DNA from: an uncultured Acetatifactor sp.
Lineage (GTDB): Bacteria > Bacillota > Clostridia > Lachnospirales > Lachnospiraceae
Reading direction: 5' to 3'
Length of the DNA stretch: 64,000 bases
NCBI GenBank assembly: GCA_910589655.1
Contig: CAJUTJ010000093.1
Location: 1-64,000, forward strand
Under the pieces are notes generated by a model. That model saw nothing but the letters and a program-made list of their open reading frames with translations, was not told the origin of the DNA and ran no database searches. The stretch's first letter is position 1, and the number at the start of each line of letters is the position of its first letter. The translations under genes and the position numbers were made by a program. This document shows, piece by piece, positions 54,379 to 62,564 of this stretch.

Positions 54379-55878
54379 TTAATAAAAGACAGGCGACACC
54401 ATTTCATAAAGAAAGCGAATCAAGGGATTGGGCAGAATTCCCATCAACAGTACCAACGCTGCCAGCAATACAAGGGGAATTCCCATCTGCAAAGAAGGTT
54501 CCCTTTTCGTCAGATCCATGGATGCCGCTTCCTCCCCCGGGAAAAATCCTTTCATGGTAACGGGCAGCAGATAGCCCGCCGTTAACAGCGCGCTGACCAG
54601 CAGAACCACCGGACCCAGCCATGAATAGACCTCTATGCCGGAGCGCAAAGCCCCTTGCGCCAGATACCATTTACTGATAAAACCGCCCGTAAGGGGAATC
54701 CCGATTAGAGCCATTGCAAAAATCGTATAGCACCACATCGTCCGGGGCATCCTTTTCCCCATTCCGTCAAGCTGAGCTACCCTTGTATATCCAAACTGAT
54801 ACAAAAAGATTCCCGCCGTCAAAAACAAACCGCATTTAATGAAAGCATGAGCTGCCGTGTGAAGCAGCGCTCCCGTCATTGCATCAGGGGTCAGCAGAGA
54901 AAGCCCGAATAAGATGTACGAAATCTGGCTTACCGTAGAATAGGCCAATCTCTTTTTCAGCACCGGCTCCCTGTATGCCAGAAGAGAACCCATGAAAACC
55001 GTAATCAGCGCCAATGTCATCCATCCGTACTGCACCCATGTTCCCCTCAGAAAATCCGGCCCCACAATGTAGTACACCGTGCGGATAACCGCCAGCACAC
55101 CGCTTTTTACGATTATCCCCGACAACACCGCGGAAGCCGGAGAGGGGGCGGCGGGATGCGCGGCAGGCAGCCATGAATGCAAGGGAAACATGCCCGCCTT
55201 GGCGCCGAATCCCAGAAGCATGACAAACACTGCCGCAAGCAAGATTCCCCTATGCTCTTGTGCGGCCGCAATGTTCAGTGTGCCTCCGGCCGTAAAATTA
55301 AGTGTGTCGCAATAACGATATAAAAAGACAATGCCAAACAATCCGCCGTAAGCTCCGCACATGGAATAGAACAGATATTTCAGCGCGGCCATAATGCTCT
55401 CTCTGGAGCCGTTGTGTAATACCATGGGCATGGAAACCAATGTCATCAGCTCGTAACACAAGTACATTGTAATCAGATTTCCTGCAAAGTCCAAGCCCAC
55501 CAGTACCCCGTAAAGGAGAAGATAGAGGCCGAAAAATCTTTTCTCCTCTCCTTCCCGCTCCATATAAACAAAGCTATACAGCCCCACCGCCAGCCAGATT
55601 ATGCTGACAAGAGTCACAAACAGGCAGCCGATTCCGTCTATACGAAAATATATAGGGATCTTGTCCAGCAAGGTGAACAGCACCGCTTCTCTTTCACCGG
55701 TCCACGCCGCATACAGCGCTGCCGCTGCCGAAAGAACCAGCACCGCCGCCGTATAGACATGGAGCCCTCTCACGGAGCCTGCTGTTTTTCCACGTATATG
55801 CCCTGTAAAAGAAGATACCAGTAACAGGATACCTGCTATGGCAGGCAAAATGATAGGAACCAAAATCCAAAGATCCAT
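54379..55878 (-). CDS. NuoM/HyfF-type antiporter-like subunit
   Basis: A 499-residue polytopic protein. It shows the Glu in MYLCYELMTLVSMP, the Lys in FGAKAGMFPLHSWLPAAHP, PSPASAVLSGIIVKSGVLA and HAFIKCGLFLTAG. The start is ATG 55878, seven bases after AAAGGAG. It is similar in plan to its neighbours at 52853 and 55955, suggesting gene duplication within the operon. Confidence 0.9.
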   Translation of the reverse strand: MDLWILVPIILPAIAGILLLVSSFTGHIRGKTAGSVRGLHVYTAAVLVLSAAAALYAAWTGEREAVLFTLLDKIPIYFRIDGIGCLFVTLVSIIWLAVGLYSFVYMEREGEEKRFFGLYLLLYGVLVGLDFAGNLITMYLCYELMTLVSMPMVLHNGSRESIMAALKYLFYSMCGAYGGLFGIVFLYRYCDTLNFTAGGTLNIAAAQEHRGILLAAVFVMLLGFGAKAGMFPLHSWLPAAHPAAPSPASAVLSGIIVKSGVLAVIRTVYYIVGPDFLRGTWVQYGWMTLALITVFMGSLLAYREPVLKKRLAYSTVSQISYILFGLSLLTPDAMTGALLHTAAHAFIKCGLFLTAGIFLYQFGYTRVAQLDGMGKRMPRTMWCYTIFAMALIGIPLTGGFISKWYLAQGALRSGIEVYSWLGPVVLLVSALLTAGYLLPVTMKGFFPGEEAASMDLTKREPSLQMGIPLVLLAALVLLMGILPNPLIRFLYEMVSPVFY

Positions 55879-55954
55879 ATCTACACTCCTTTGTGCACTA
55901 CTTCGTGTCTGCAAAATCATTTCTCTGGTCTGCGCGCCCTGTTCTGCAGCCGGT

Positions 55955-57460
55955 TCAACGGAACATTTCCAGACCGGCTTCAATCATATGAATCACCGGC
56001 TCAGAATTAAGGCCGAGAATCAAGTTTAAGATTACAAAGCAAATCAAAGCCGCCGATTTTCCGGGCTGTTCTCTCATATGAATGATTCTGTTTCCCTTAG
56101 ATTCCCCGTCCTGAGAAGCAGGCGTATAAATACGAATTACCGTTTTCATGAAATAAACGGCATTTAATATGGTGCTGACGGCAAGAGCAATCAAAGTAAT
56201 CAGCATCTTATATTCATGCCCCATGGCCGCCTGCGCAAATAGCAGCTTAGAGATAAATCCGGAAAACATGGGCAGCCCTACCATGGACAAGGCTCCCACC
56301 GTAAACGCCGCTCCCGCCAGTCTATGCCGAAACCCCGCCCCATGAAGTTCCTCGTAGCGGACGCTGTCGCCGGAGGCGTCCGTAAGCCCCGAAGCCGCTA
56401 TGAACAACAGGGATTTGGTGGCGGCATGGGACAGCACGTGGTAAATGCTGGCTACCACGCCGATCTCCGTACCCAGACCGAACCCCATATAGATATAACC
56501 GATCTGTGCCACGGAGGAATATGCGATCATCCTGCGGATACTTTCTTCCTTGATGGCGCTGACGGAACCCATAATCATTCCCATAACTCCGAATACAAAC
56601 AGAATATGGATTACCTTACTGCTGCAAATAATTTCGAAACCGATGACCCGGTAAAATATTTTAATCAATAAAAAAATATAACCTTTGGACACCAATGAGG
56701 ATAAAATGGCAGCAGAGGATACCGTGGAGTATCCGTAGGCATCCGGAAGCCATGTGTGAAAGGGATACAGGGCGCTTTTAATCGCCAGCCCCACGGACAT
56801 CAACACCAGCGAAACCATCAGCGGTATGCGGTACTCGCCCGATACTGCCAGCATTTCTACCTGCTGCCTGATATTACTCATCAGCAGATGCCCCGTCACA
56901 CTATATAAAAAGCAGATTCCCAAAAGCAGTAAGCCGGAACCCAGCAGGCTCATAATCATATATCTGGCAGCCGCCTCGATGGTTCGTCCGTTCTGCCGGA
57001 TCATAATCAATCCGCACGCTGAAATTGTATTAATTTCCACAAATACGTAGGCGGTAAAAAGGTCGTTCGTATAAATCAATGCCAGCAAGGAACAGAGCAG
57101 CAGATTTACCATGATATAATAGAGGTTCTGCTTTGATTCCTCAATCTGCAGCAGCCTTTCCCGGACGCCCCCCGCCATGCTCAACAGCATAATAACGCAA
57201 AAGAACACTGCCATGAAAGCTTCCAGCACCCCTACTCTGATCTCGTTTCCCCATGGCGCCGGAAAATGCCCCATTCGGTAAATAAAAGGCTCTCCCAGAC
57301 CGGCCACATATCCCAATACACAGGAAGACATCAGCCCGATTATGACAATTACCGCCGTATTTACCTTCTTCGCCCATTTCCCGTCTAACACGGAACACAG
57401 GGGGCCCGAAAACAGGGATAAAATAATGGACATAAAAGGAAAATTCTGCACAAAGGCCAT
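55955..57460 (-). CDS. mrpD: Mrp antiporter subunit MrpD
   Basis: A 501-residue antiporter subunit with the Glu in TAYVFVEINTISACGLIM and Lys in LAIKSALYPFHTWLPDAY, YSTVSSAAILSSLVSKGYIF, and SHAATKSLLFIAASG, all characteristic of MrpD/MbhH. Its ATG overlaps the stop of mrpC (TAATG), so the two are coupled. It supplies the canonical ion path of the Mrp module, while the three further antiporter-like genes follow. Confidence 0.92.
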   Translation of the reverse strand: MAFVQNFPFMSIILSLFSGPLCSVLDGKWAKKVNTAVIVIIGLMSSCVLGYVAGLGEPFIYRMGHFPAPWGNEIRVGVLEAFMAVFFCVIMLLSMAGGVRERLLQIEESKQNLYYIMVNLLLCSLLALIYTNDLFTAYVFVEINTISACGLIMIRQNGRTIEAAARYMIMSLLGSGLLLLGICFLYSVTGHLLMSNIRQQVEMLAVSGEYRIPLMVSLVLMSVGLAIKSALYPFHTWLPDAYGYSTVSSAAILSSLVSKGYIFLLIKIFYRVIGFEIICSSKVIHILFVFGVMGMIMGSVSAIKEESIRRMIAYSSVAQIGYIYMGFGLGTEIGVVASIYHVLSHAATKSLLFIAASGLTDASGDSVRYEELHGAGFRHRLAGAAFTVGALSMVGLPMFSGFISKLLFAQAAMGHEYKMLITLIALAVSTILNAVYFMKTVIRIYTPASQDGESKGNRIIHMREQPGKSAALICFVILNLILGLNSEPVIHMIEAGLEMFR

Positions 57461-57837
57461 TATTTCCCCTCCTTCCTCAACAGAACGGATATCTTGTCCA
57501 GATCCAGCGTATGATACCGCCGATATAACCGTATGGTCAGCGAAAGCATCAATGCCGTCACGGAGACGGAGACTACAATGCCCGTCAACACCAAACCACT
57601 GGGAATGGGATTGATATAGGCCTCCACATTCTGTATCCCGTCAGCCGCCACCGGAGCTTTCCTGCCATCGATGTAACCTTTCAGGGCAAGAAAAAGATAA
57701 GTGGCCGTATCCATAATATTTAAACCCACAATTTTTTTAATCAAATTCTTCTGTAAAAGCAGATTGGAAAAACCGATTCCAAACAAAATCACTGCCACGG
57801 CTTCCGGATAATTATGCAGTAAATGGTTTACGTTCAT
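57460..57837 (-). CDS. mrpC: Mrp antiporter subunit MrpC (NuoK-like)
   Basis: A 125-residue protein with three membrane helices. The NuoK-like signature is FGIGFSNLLLQKNLIKKIVG with NIMDTATYLFLA, and PIPSGLVLTGIVVSVSVTA ends it. The start is ATG 57837, eight bases after AAAGGAGG; the mrpB stop lies one base before it. It is equivalent to MbhG in membrane-bound hydrogenases. Confidence 0.92.
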   Translation of the reverse strand: MNVNHLLHNYPEAVAVILFGIGFSNLLLQKNLIKKIVGLNIMDTATYLFLALKGYIDGRKAPVAADGIQNVEAYINPIPSGLVLTGIVVSVSVTALMLSLTIRLYRRYHTLDLDKISVLLRKEGK

Positions 57838-57838
57838 C

Positions 57839-58801
57839 CTAATAGCCTCCTTTGCGGAACATAACATAAAAAGTATACATGGTTCCCGCCACGACGATAC
57901 CCACGCAGATATTAAGCAGCAATATCAAACCGCTGCTCAGGATGGCTCCCGGATTCCCCAGCGGGATAATACTCTCTATGTGATTTGCGCCGGTATAAAA
58001 GGAATAGCTCTTGGCGATGCTGTAGCAGGCCAGCGCCCCGAAGCTCATACGGCGATAGGTCTTGGCGGTGAAAAATTTCTCCGTCTTGGCAAAGCCGAAG
58101 GCATTTAAATACAGAATCAAGCCCGCTCCGATTACCGCTCCGCCGGAGAAGCCTCCTCCGGGTCCCAAATGCCCTGCCAAAATAACATAAATCCCGAAAA
58201 TGAAGATGGGTGGGACTAAAATTCTCGCCGCCGTCTGTAAAATCACATCATTCTTCGGCTCATGGGATCTGTCGTTTGCTTCCCCGTATTCCTGATCTCT
58301 CTTCGTATCGGCCCGCAGCAGAATCAGCACGGTACAGGTGGCAATGAAAAGGACATGGGACTCGCCCAGAGTATCGAAGGCTCTGTAGTCCAATATCATT
58401 CCCGTAACAATATTCACGGCCCCTGTCTCCTGAAGGCCGTTTTCAATGTATCTTTCCGATACTTCATTGTTCACCGGATTGCCCGCCTCTCCGAACGGAG
58501 GCAAAGCAGACACCGCAATGAGAAGCATCATCACCAGAAAGATACAGAACAAAACGCTGAATACCTTATATATTCCGGCAAATATTCTCACTTCCGCATT
58601 GTGCTCTATATCGTACAGCTGCCGGAGATGCTGCTCTTTATCCTCGTCGTGGAGTCTGGTGATCTCCTCGTCTTCATGAAACGCTTTCTGGCTTTTCATC
58701 TCCAAAGTATCCAGAAACGGGTCCTTGTATCCTTCCAGCCAGCGCTTAAATTTATAGGAAAAAGTTTTTTCATATTTCTCCTGAGGAACTTTCCTGCTCA
58801 T
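57839..58801 (-). CDS. mrpB: MbhE-MrpB fusion subunit with an extra cytoplasmic N-terminus
   Basis: A 320-residue protein. Residues about 1-75 are charged and soluble (KTFSYKFKRWLEGYKDPFLD, HEDEEITRLHDEDKEQ) with no family I know. Residues about 78-165 resemble MbhE or the end of MrpA, including VTGMILDYRAFDTLGESHVL. The remainder is MrpB: PPIFIFGIYVILAGHLGPGG and FSGGAVIGAGLILYLNAFGF. The start is ATG 58801, whose ATGA overlaps the preceding stop. Confidence 0.88.
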   Translation of the reverse strand: MSRKVPQEKYEKTFSYKFKRWLEGYKDPFLDTLEMKSQKAFHEDEEITRLHDEDKEQHLRQLYDIEHNAEVRIFAGIYKVFSVLFCIFLVMMLLIAVSALPPFGEAGNPVNNEVSERYIENGLQETGAVNIVTGMILDYRAFDTLGESHVLFIATCTVLILLRADTKRDQEYGEANDRSHEPKNDVILQTAARILVPPIFIFGIYVILAGHLGPGGGFSGGAVIGAGLILYLNAFGFAKTEKFFTAKTYRRMSFGALACYSIAKSYSFYTGANHIESIIPLGNPGAILSSGLILLLNICVGIVVAGTMYTFYVMFRKGGY

Positions 58802-59082
58802 TTGTCCCCACCGTTCCCTTCCTCGTTTTCTTCCCGATTGTCCTCCTTGATGACCGCATGAATCTTCTTCAGAGTCACCAGAAACAGTACCGTTGTGACA
58901 CCCGCCCCTACTGCCGCCTCTGTGATGGCCAGATCGGGGGACTCCAAGAGGATCCATATGATGGACATAATCAAGCTGTAAGACATAAAGATCAAAATGG
59001 TGTTCAACAGATTTTTGGACAAACTGGCCGCCACGGCGCATACCACCAAGAACGCCAATAAGATACAGGTAAATATTGTCAT
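58798..59082 (-). CDS. DUF4040/MbhD-type subunit
   Basis: A 94-residue protein with two to three membrane helices and the family core SYSLIMSIIWILLESPDLAITEAAVGAG (shown in part: LLESPDLAITEAAVGAG). It matches MbhD, or the small C-terminal part of MrpA. The start is ATG 59082 with GGAG upstream, one base after the mrpG stop. The split of MrpA into separate genes is typical of MBH-type Mrp modules. Confidence 0.9.
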   Translation of the reverse strand: MTIFTCILLAFLVVCAVAASLSKNLLNTILIFMSYSLIMSIIWILLESPDLAITEAAVGAGVTTVLFLVTLKKIHAVIKEDNREENEEGNGGDK

Positions 59083-59083
59083 A

Positions 59084-59452
59084 TCACTGCTCCATCCTTT
59101 CTCCTTGCCTTTCTCTCCGGGCGGGCTTGTCCGCCTTTTCATAGTGCTTGTCCGGCTCTTCATCCGTAGTAATCTCCAGACGGGCAATCAGATGGGAAGA
59201 TACCGGAGAAGAAAACCATAAAAATACAATGACCAAAAACAGCTTCAAAGAAGTAAAGTTCAGGCCGTTCATAATAATAAGCCCTATCATGGCGCTGCCG
59301 ATTCCTAATGTATCTCCCATAGCTGCCGCATGCATCCTGTTTAGCACGTATTTAAACCGGAATACCCCTATCATTTCCAAAATAAAAATGGCAAGACCGC
59401 TGAGCAAAAACGCGGCACCTGCAATAAATTTAATCCATTCTGCCGCCCACAT
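59084..59452 (-). CDS. mrpG: Mrp antiporter subunit MrpG
   Basis: A 122-residue protein with three membrane helices, the family core FRFKYVLNRMHAAAMGDTLG and SSPVSSHLIARLE, and a charged C-terminal tail. It corresponds to MbhC. AGGAGGG lies five bases before ATG 59452. Confidence 0.92.
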   Translation of the reverse strand: MWAAEWIKFIAGAAFLLSGLAIFILEMIGVFRFKYVLNRMHAAAMGDTLGIGSAMIGLIIMNGLNFTSLKLFLVIVFLWFSSPVSSHLIARLEITTDEEPDKHYEKADKPARRERQGERMEQ

Positions 59453-59453
59453 A

Positions 59454-60077
59454 CTATCCCTCCTGCCCCATGGTATCTTTTATTGCATTTTGTTGTTCCG
59501 AAACTTCCCTTGCCGCTTCTTCCTGCTTTAAGGTACATTTCCCTTTGCTTTCCGACTTCTTGTCCGAATGTCCTATGCTGCTTTTCCCGTTACTTTCCGA
59601 ACACTTTTCCCAATGTTCTATGCTGCTTTTCTCATTACTTTCCAAACACTTTTCCGAATGTTCTATGCTGCTTTTCTCTTTGTTTTCGGACTTTCTTTCA
59701 GGCTGCTCACAGGATCCCGGAGTGTTCCGGCTTGCGGATTTTCCGTTTCCGGTGTGCCCCTCCTTTTCCGCTGCTTCCTTTTTTTCCATGTACACGCCCA
59801 TATATACTTTCGTCAGCACAATCACCGCCAGAAAGCTGATCATGGCATATATAATACAGATATCCGCCAGATAACCCTCCCCCATCATCACCGTCAAAAT
59901 GCCGATGATTACGATAACCATTGTACCCATCATATTTACGGAGACGATTCTATCCGCTGTTCTGGGACCGATAATAGCGCGGAGCAGACAGAGGATTACC
60001 AACACCGCCAGCACAATGAGCACTGCCGTAAATAACCCATGATATGCCGCTTCCAGTCCCGCAATTCCTTTTCCCAT
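59454..60077 (-). CDS. mrpF: Mrp antiporter subunit MrpF with a repetitive cytoplasmic tail
   Basis: A 207-residue protein, about twice the usual length of MrpF (about 90). Residues 1-98 are a normal MrpF with three helices and RAIIGPRTADRIVSVNMMGT. Residues about 99-207 are a hydrophilic tail containing about four 15-residue repeats, for example ENKEKSSIEHSEKCL, ESNEKSSIEHWEKCS and ESNGKSSIGHSDKKS. The repeats carry two HxxxC pairs. The tail is predicted cytoplasmic and its role is unknown. Confidence 0.9.
   Translation of the reverse strand: MGKGIAGLEAAYHGLFTAVLIVLAVLVILCLLRAIIGPRTADRIVSVNMMGTMVIVIIGILTVMMGEGYLADICIIYAMISFLAVIVLTKVYMGVYMEKKEAAEKEGHTGNGKSASRNTPGSCEQPERKSENKEKSSIEHSEKCLESNEKSSIEHWEKCSESNGKSSIGHSDKKSESKGKCTLKQEEAAREVSEQQNAIKDTMGQEG
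59535..59693 (-). repeat. 45-bp tandem repeats inside mrpF
   Basis: Three to four copies of a 45-bp unit with the shared core TTCTATGCTGCTTTTC (plus strand), encoding 15-residue repeats. Copies differ by point changes only; the frame is kept. Confidence 0.85.
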
Positions 60078-60086
60078 TGCTTTCTT

Positions 60087-60551
60087 CTAACCTTCCTTCT
60101 CCAATTCCTCCAACAATTTCAGGCATTCCAGATTCTCGATTCCTTCCGACATACTCTCGTCCAGACAATGTACCGTGTACGTATCTTTTTCCAATGTCAC
60201 TGTGATAGTCCCCGGCGTCAATGTGATAACATTGGCAAGAAAGGCTCTTGCCGTAGGTGTCTTTAAATGTGTCCGGAACATGACCAGCTTGGGCTGTATT
60301 TCCTCCTTCTGGGTGAGAATTAAGCGGAGCACTGCAAAATTGGCCACTATAATTTCTTTCAGCAGCAATAACAAAAACGCCATTATCTGAAAGACATGTT
60401 TTATATTTCTTTTTTCCTGCGCTATACTGTAATCCATGAATTTGCAGGTAAATGCAAACAGCACCGCGGCAATGATAAGCCCGAAAACAACTATTTCCAA
60501 GGTAATATTGCCGTTGAAAATGACCCATAGCAAAAAATATAACAAATACAT
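60087..60551 (-). CDS. mrpE: Mrp antiporter subunit MrpE, first gene of the operon
   Basis: A 154-residue subunit with two to three N-terminal membrane helices and a soluble C-terminal part. Family features are FLLWVIFNGNITLE, AFLANVITLTPGTITVTLEK and VHCLDESM. It corresponds to MbhA. AGGAGG lies five bases before ATG 60551, and the promoter lies 57 bp further upstream. Confidence 0.93.
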   Translation of the reverse strand: MYLLYFLLWVIFNGNITLEIVVFGLIIAAVLFAFTCKFMDYSIAQEKRNIKHVFQIMAFLLLLLKEIIVANFAVLRLILTQKEEIQPKLVMFRTHLKTPTARAFLANVITLTPGTITVTLEKDTYTVHCLDESMSEGIENLECLKLLEELEKEG

Positions 60552-60607
60552 AAAATCCTCCTGCCCTCATTCTTCTAAATGTCAAATATTTCCGTTACGG
60601 CATCCAC

Positions 60608-60636
60608 ATTATACTCCTGTAAAATAAATAAGGCAA
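60608..60636 (-). promoter_or_regulatory. promoter of the Mrp/MBH-type operon
   Basis: On the minus strand TTGCCT (60636-60631), 17-nt spacer, perfect TATAAT (60613-60608). Confidence 0.75.
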
Positions 60637-60700
60637 TAAATATAATTTTTCCCGTTTGGCAGCGGAAAAATCATATCTATTGCCCTTCACACATACTTAT

Positions 60701-61186
60701 TTATATAATTTCGACTTTTTCAAAATATTTAATCAAAATATCCGCACAATTTTCGGCCCCCAGCTTAGAAGTATCCAAAATCATGTGGTAATTGTTAACG
60801 TCCCCCCATACCTTACCGGTATACTTATAGTAATAATCTGCCCGTTCCCGATCGTTCCCGTCCAGCATCTCCTTCGCATCCTCATAGGAAAGCGATTCCT
60901 TTTTCATAATACGCCTGATACGATCCTCTTTATCGGCACATATGTATACATTAAATACATTGGGCTGATCCTTTAGGATTTCGGAGGCACAGCGCCCTAA
61001 TATAATGCAGGAGCGGCCTGCCAGCTCCCGGATAACCTCTGCCTCATCACGGTAACTGTTTCCCTCCAGCTCATGTTCGATGTATGCCTTGTCATAGACG
61101 GGAATTTCCAGCTTCTTCGACAGATTCTCCGCTATCATGCTGGCTCCGGTGCCAAAACGGCGACTCATAGTAATAACCAGATTCAT
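60701..61186 (-). CDS. short cytidylate-kinase-like protein
   Basis: A 161-residue protein of the cytidylate-kinase-like family. It has the P-loop-like start ITMSRRFGTGASMIAE (GTGA instead of GSGG), VIRELAGRSCIILGRCASEI and the lid region DRERADYYYKYTGKVWGD. Relatives are about 200 residues; about 45-60 residues normally found after YDK (the substrate-binding helices) are missing here. The start is ATG 61186, seven bases after AGGAGG. Activity is uncertain. Confidence 0.82.
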   Translation of the reverse strand: MNLVITMSRRFGTGASMIAENLSKKLEIPVYDKAYIEHELEGNSYRDEAEVIRELAGRSCIILGRCASEILKDQPNVFNVYICADKEDRIRRIMKKESLSYEDAKEMLDGNDRERADYYYKYTGKVWGDVNNYHMILDTSKLGAENCADILIKYFEKVEII

Positions 61187-61313
61187 AATCACTCCTCCTC
61201 TGCCTTTCTTCTGTATAAAATGAGGCTTTTCAAGCCATGGACTACCGGTATAATGCATCACGAAGTGATGGCAAGGCAGCGGCAGCTGACTTGAATTCTG
61301 CGTCAGCAGAGTC

Positions 61314-61342
61314 ATTATACCACAGAAACCCAAACGTGACAA
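61314..61342 (-). promoter_or_regulatory. promoter of the cytidylate-kinase-like gene
   Basis: On the minus strand TTGTCA (61342-61337), 17-nt spacer, TATAAT (61319-61314). GGTATAATG recurs in inverted orientation at about 61249-61257 on the plus strand. Confidence 0.65.
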
Positions 61343-61364
61343 GTTATGATTCGGCAGTGCCAGA

Positions 61365-61450
61365 AATCACCAAATAACAGTAGATCACGCAAAAAGCGCG
61401 TGAAAACACCTCGCGTTGACAGCGAGTGAACAGTAAAAATAACAGCCCAC
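61365..61450. repeat. intergenic repeat (second family)
   Basis: CACGCAAAAAGCGCGTG hairpin, then AAAACACCTCGCG, TTGACAGCGAGTGAACAG. It matches 50440-50535 in order and spacing. Confidence 0.65.
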
Positions 61451-61558
61451 AAAGCAAGATGAAACGGAAGGATGAAAAAACTTAATGAAAACTTCATAGA
61501 AACATAAGTTTGATTGTGGTATTCTATTTGCAATACAACTAGAAATTTGGAGGAAAAA

Positions 61559-62239
61559 ATGGATAGACCAATTACAACGTTATTTATGCTTATGTCGGTT
61601 GACGGAAAAATCAGCACCGGAGCAACAGACAATTTGGATGTCGATAAAGACTTTCCTAAAATCGCAGGCGTAAGAGAGGGTCTGCATCAATATTACGAAA
61701 TAGAACAGACAACTGACTTATGGGCGCTCAATTCCGGCAGAGTACAGGAGAAAATGGGCGTCAACACGAAGAAAATGCCGAATAAGACCCCTGTTTCCTT
61801 TGTGGTAATCGACAACAATCATTTGACCAAACACGGCATTCGCTATTTTTGCGCCCTGTCAAAAGAATTTGTTCTAATCACATCCAATACAAGTCATCCC
61901 GCATTTCAGGTGGATAAGGACAACCTTCATATCATCTGTCAAAGCGAGTTGTCTTTGACGGATGCACTAGCAAAACTTAAATCGGAATATGGATGTCAGA
62001 GGATTACCATACAAAGCGGCGGCACATTAAACGGGCTGTTTCTTCGGGAAAAGTTATTTGATTATGTTGATATTGTTGTTGCTCCTGTTTTAATTGGCGG
62101 CAAGGACACATCCACTCTGATTGACGGAAAATCTTTGCTGTCAGAAAATGAATTATCACAATTAGGGGTGTTGAAATTGCAGAAATGTACTGTTTTGGAA
62201 GACTCATATCTCAGATTGAGTTATAAGGTAATCCATTGA
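61559..62239 (+). CDS. RibD-C/dihydrofolate-reductase-fold reductase
   Basis: A 226-residue protein with the RibD C-terminal domain: ITTLFMLMSVDGKISTGATD near the start, ITIQSGGTLNGLFLREKLFD and DIVVAPVLIGGKDTST. It should use NAD(P)H, but the true substrate is unknown because the deaminase partner and other riboflavin genes are absent. The start is ATG 61559 with GGAGG five bases upstream. It stands alone between repeat-rich spacers, which hints at acquisition. Confidence 0.9.
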   Translation: MDRPITTLFMLMSVDGKISTGATDNLDVDKDFPKIAGVREGLHQYYEIEQTTDLWALNSGRVQEKMGVNTKKMPNKTPVSFVVIDNNHLTKHGIRYFCALSKEFVLITSNTSHPAFQVDKDNLHIICQSELSLTDALAKLKSEYGCQRITIQSGGTLNGLFLREKLFDYVDIVVAPVLIGGKDTSTLIDGKSLLSENELSQLGVLKLQKCTVLEDSYLRLSYKVIH

Positions 62240-62564
62240 CAACTTTCGGTTTGTCTACTAACTGTCTTAACTTTTCTCATTTTTCAAGGCTTTGCAGTAT
62301 GTTTAACCTTAAAATATATATCCTTTTCCCTTGTTTTTGCCCTTATGGGAGTTCGTAACATGAGGGAAAAGGATATAACACAAGGGAAAGCATAAGTACA
62401 AACTCACTTGCTGTATATTTAGAAAGAATTGGTGAAGGGGGGAAAAATAGAACGTAAAAAAGCAGCATTTTTCCAAAGCTGTTCTAATGCTCTATTTCAG
62501 CTTTGGAACAGCTTTAGTAATGCTTGGTTTGCGGACTTTTAGAAGATAAGATATAACCGTAATG
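62240..62564. repeat. intergenic region with nested inverted repeats
   Basis: No gene. Arms TATATCCTTTTCCCT (about 62317-62331) and AGGGAAAAGGATATA (about 62363-62377) form a long stem. A further ACAAGGGAAA (62380-62389) is perfectly complementary to TTTCCCTTGT (62325-62334), giving a competing pairing. Farther on, TTCCAAAGCTG (62471-62481) pairs with CAGCTTTGGAA (62498-62508). The genes on both sides end here, so these could be transcription end structures or a decayed small mobile element. Confidence 0.55.

Noticed and set aside
59535..59693. Regular 45-bp repeats considered as CRISPR or intergenic tandem repeats
   Set aside because: They are in frame inside mrpF, have no unique spacers and translate into conserved 15-residue units.
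50553..60551. Complete group 4 hydrogenase or complex I operon
   Set aside because: No gene in the window has NiFe-binding CxxC pairs, ferredoxin-like iron-sulfur motifs or NuoB/C/D/H/I-type sequence; only the antiporter-type membrane part is present.
61249..61319. GGTATAATG...CATTATACC inverted ends as a small mobile element
   Set aside because: The right arm is the -10 box of a good promoter on the minus strand and the left arm alone is too short to establish an element.
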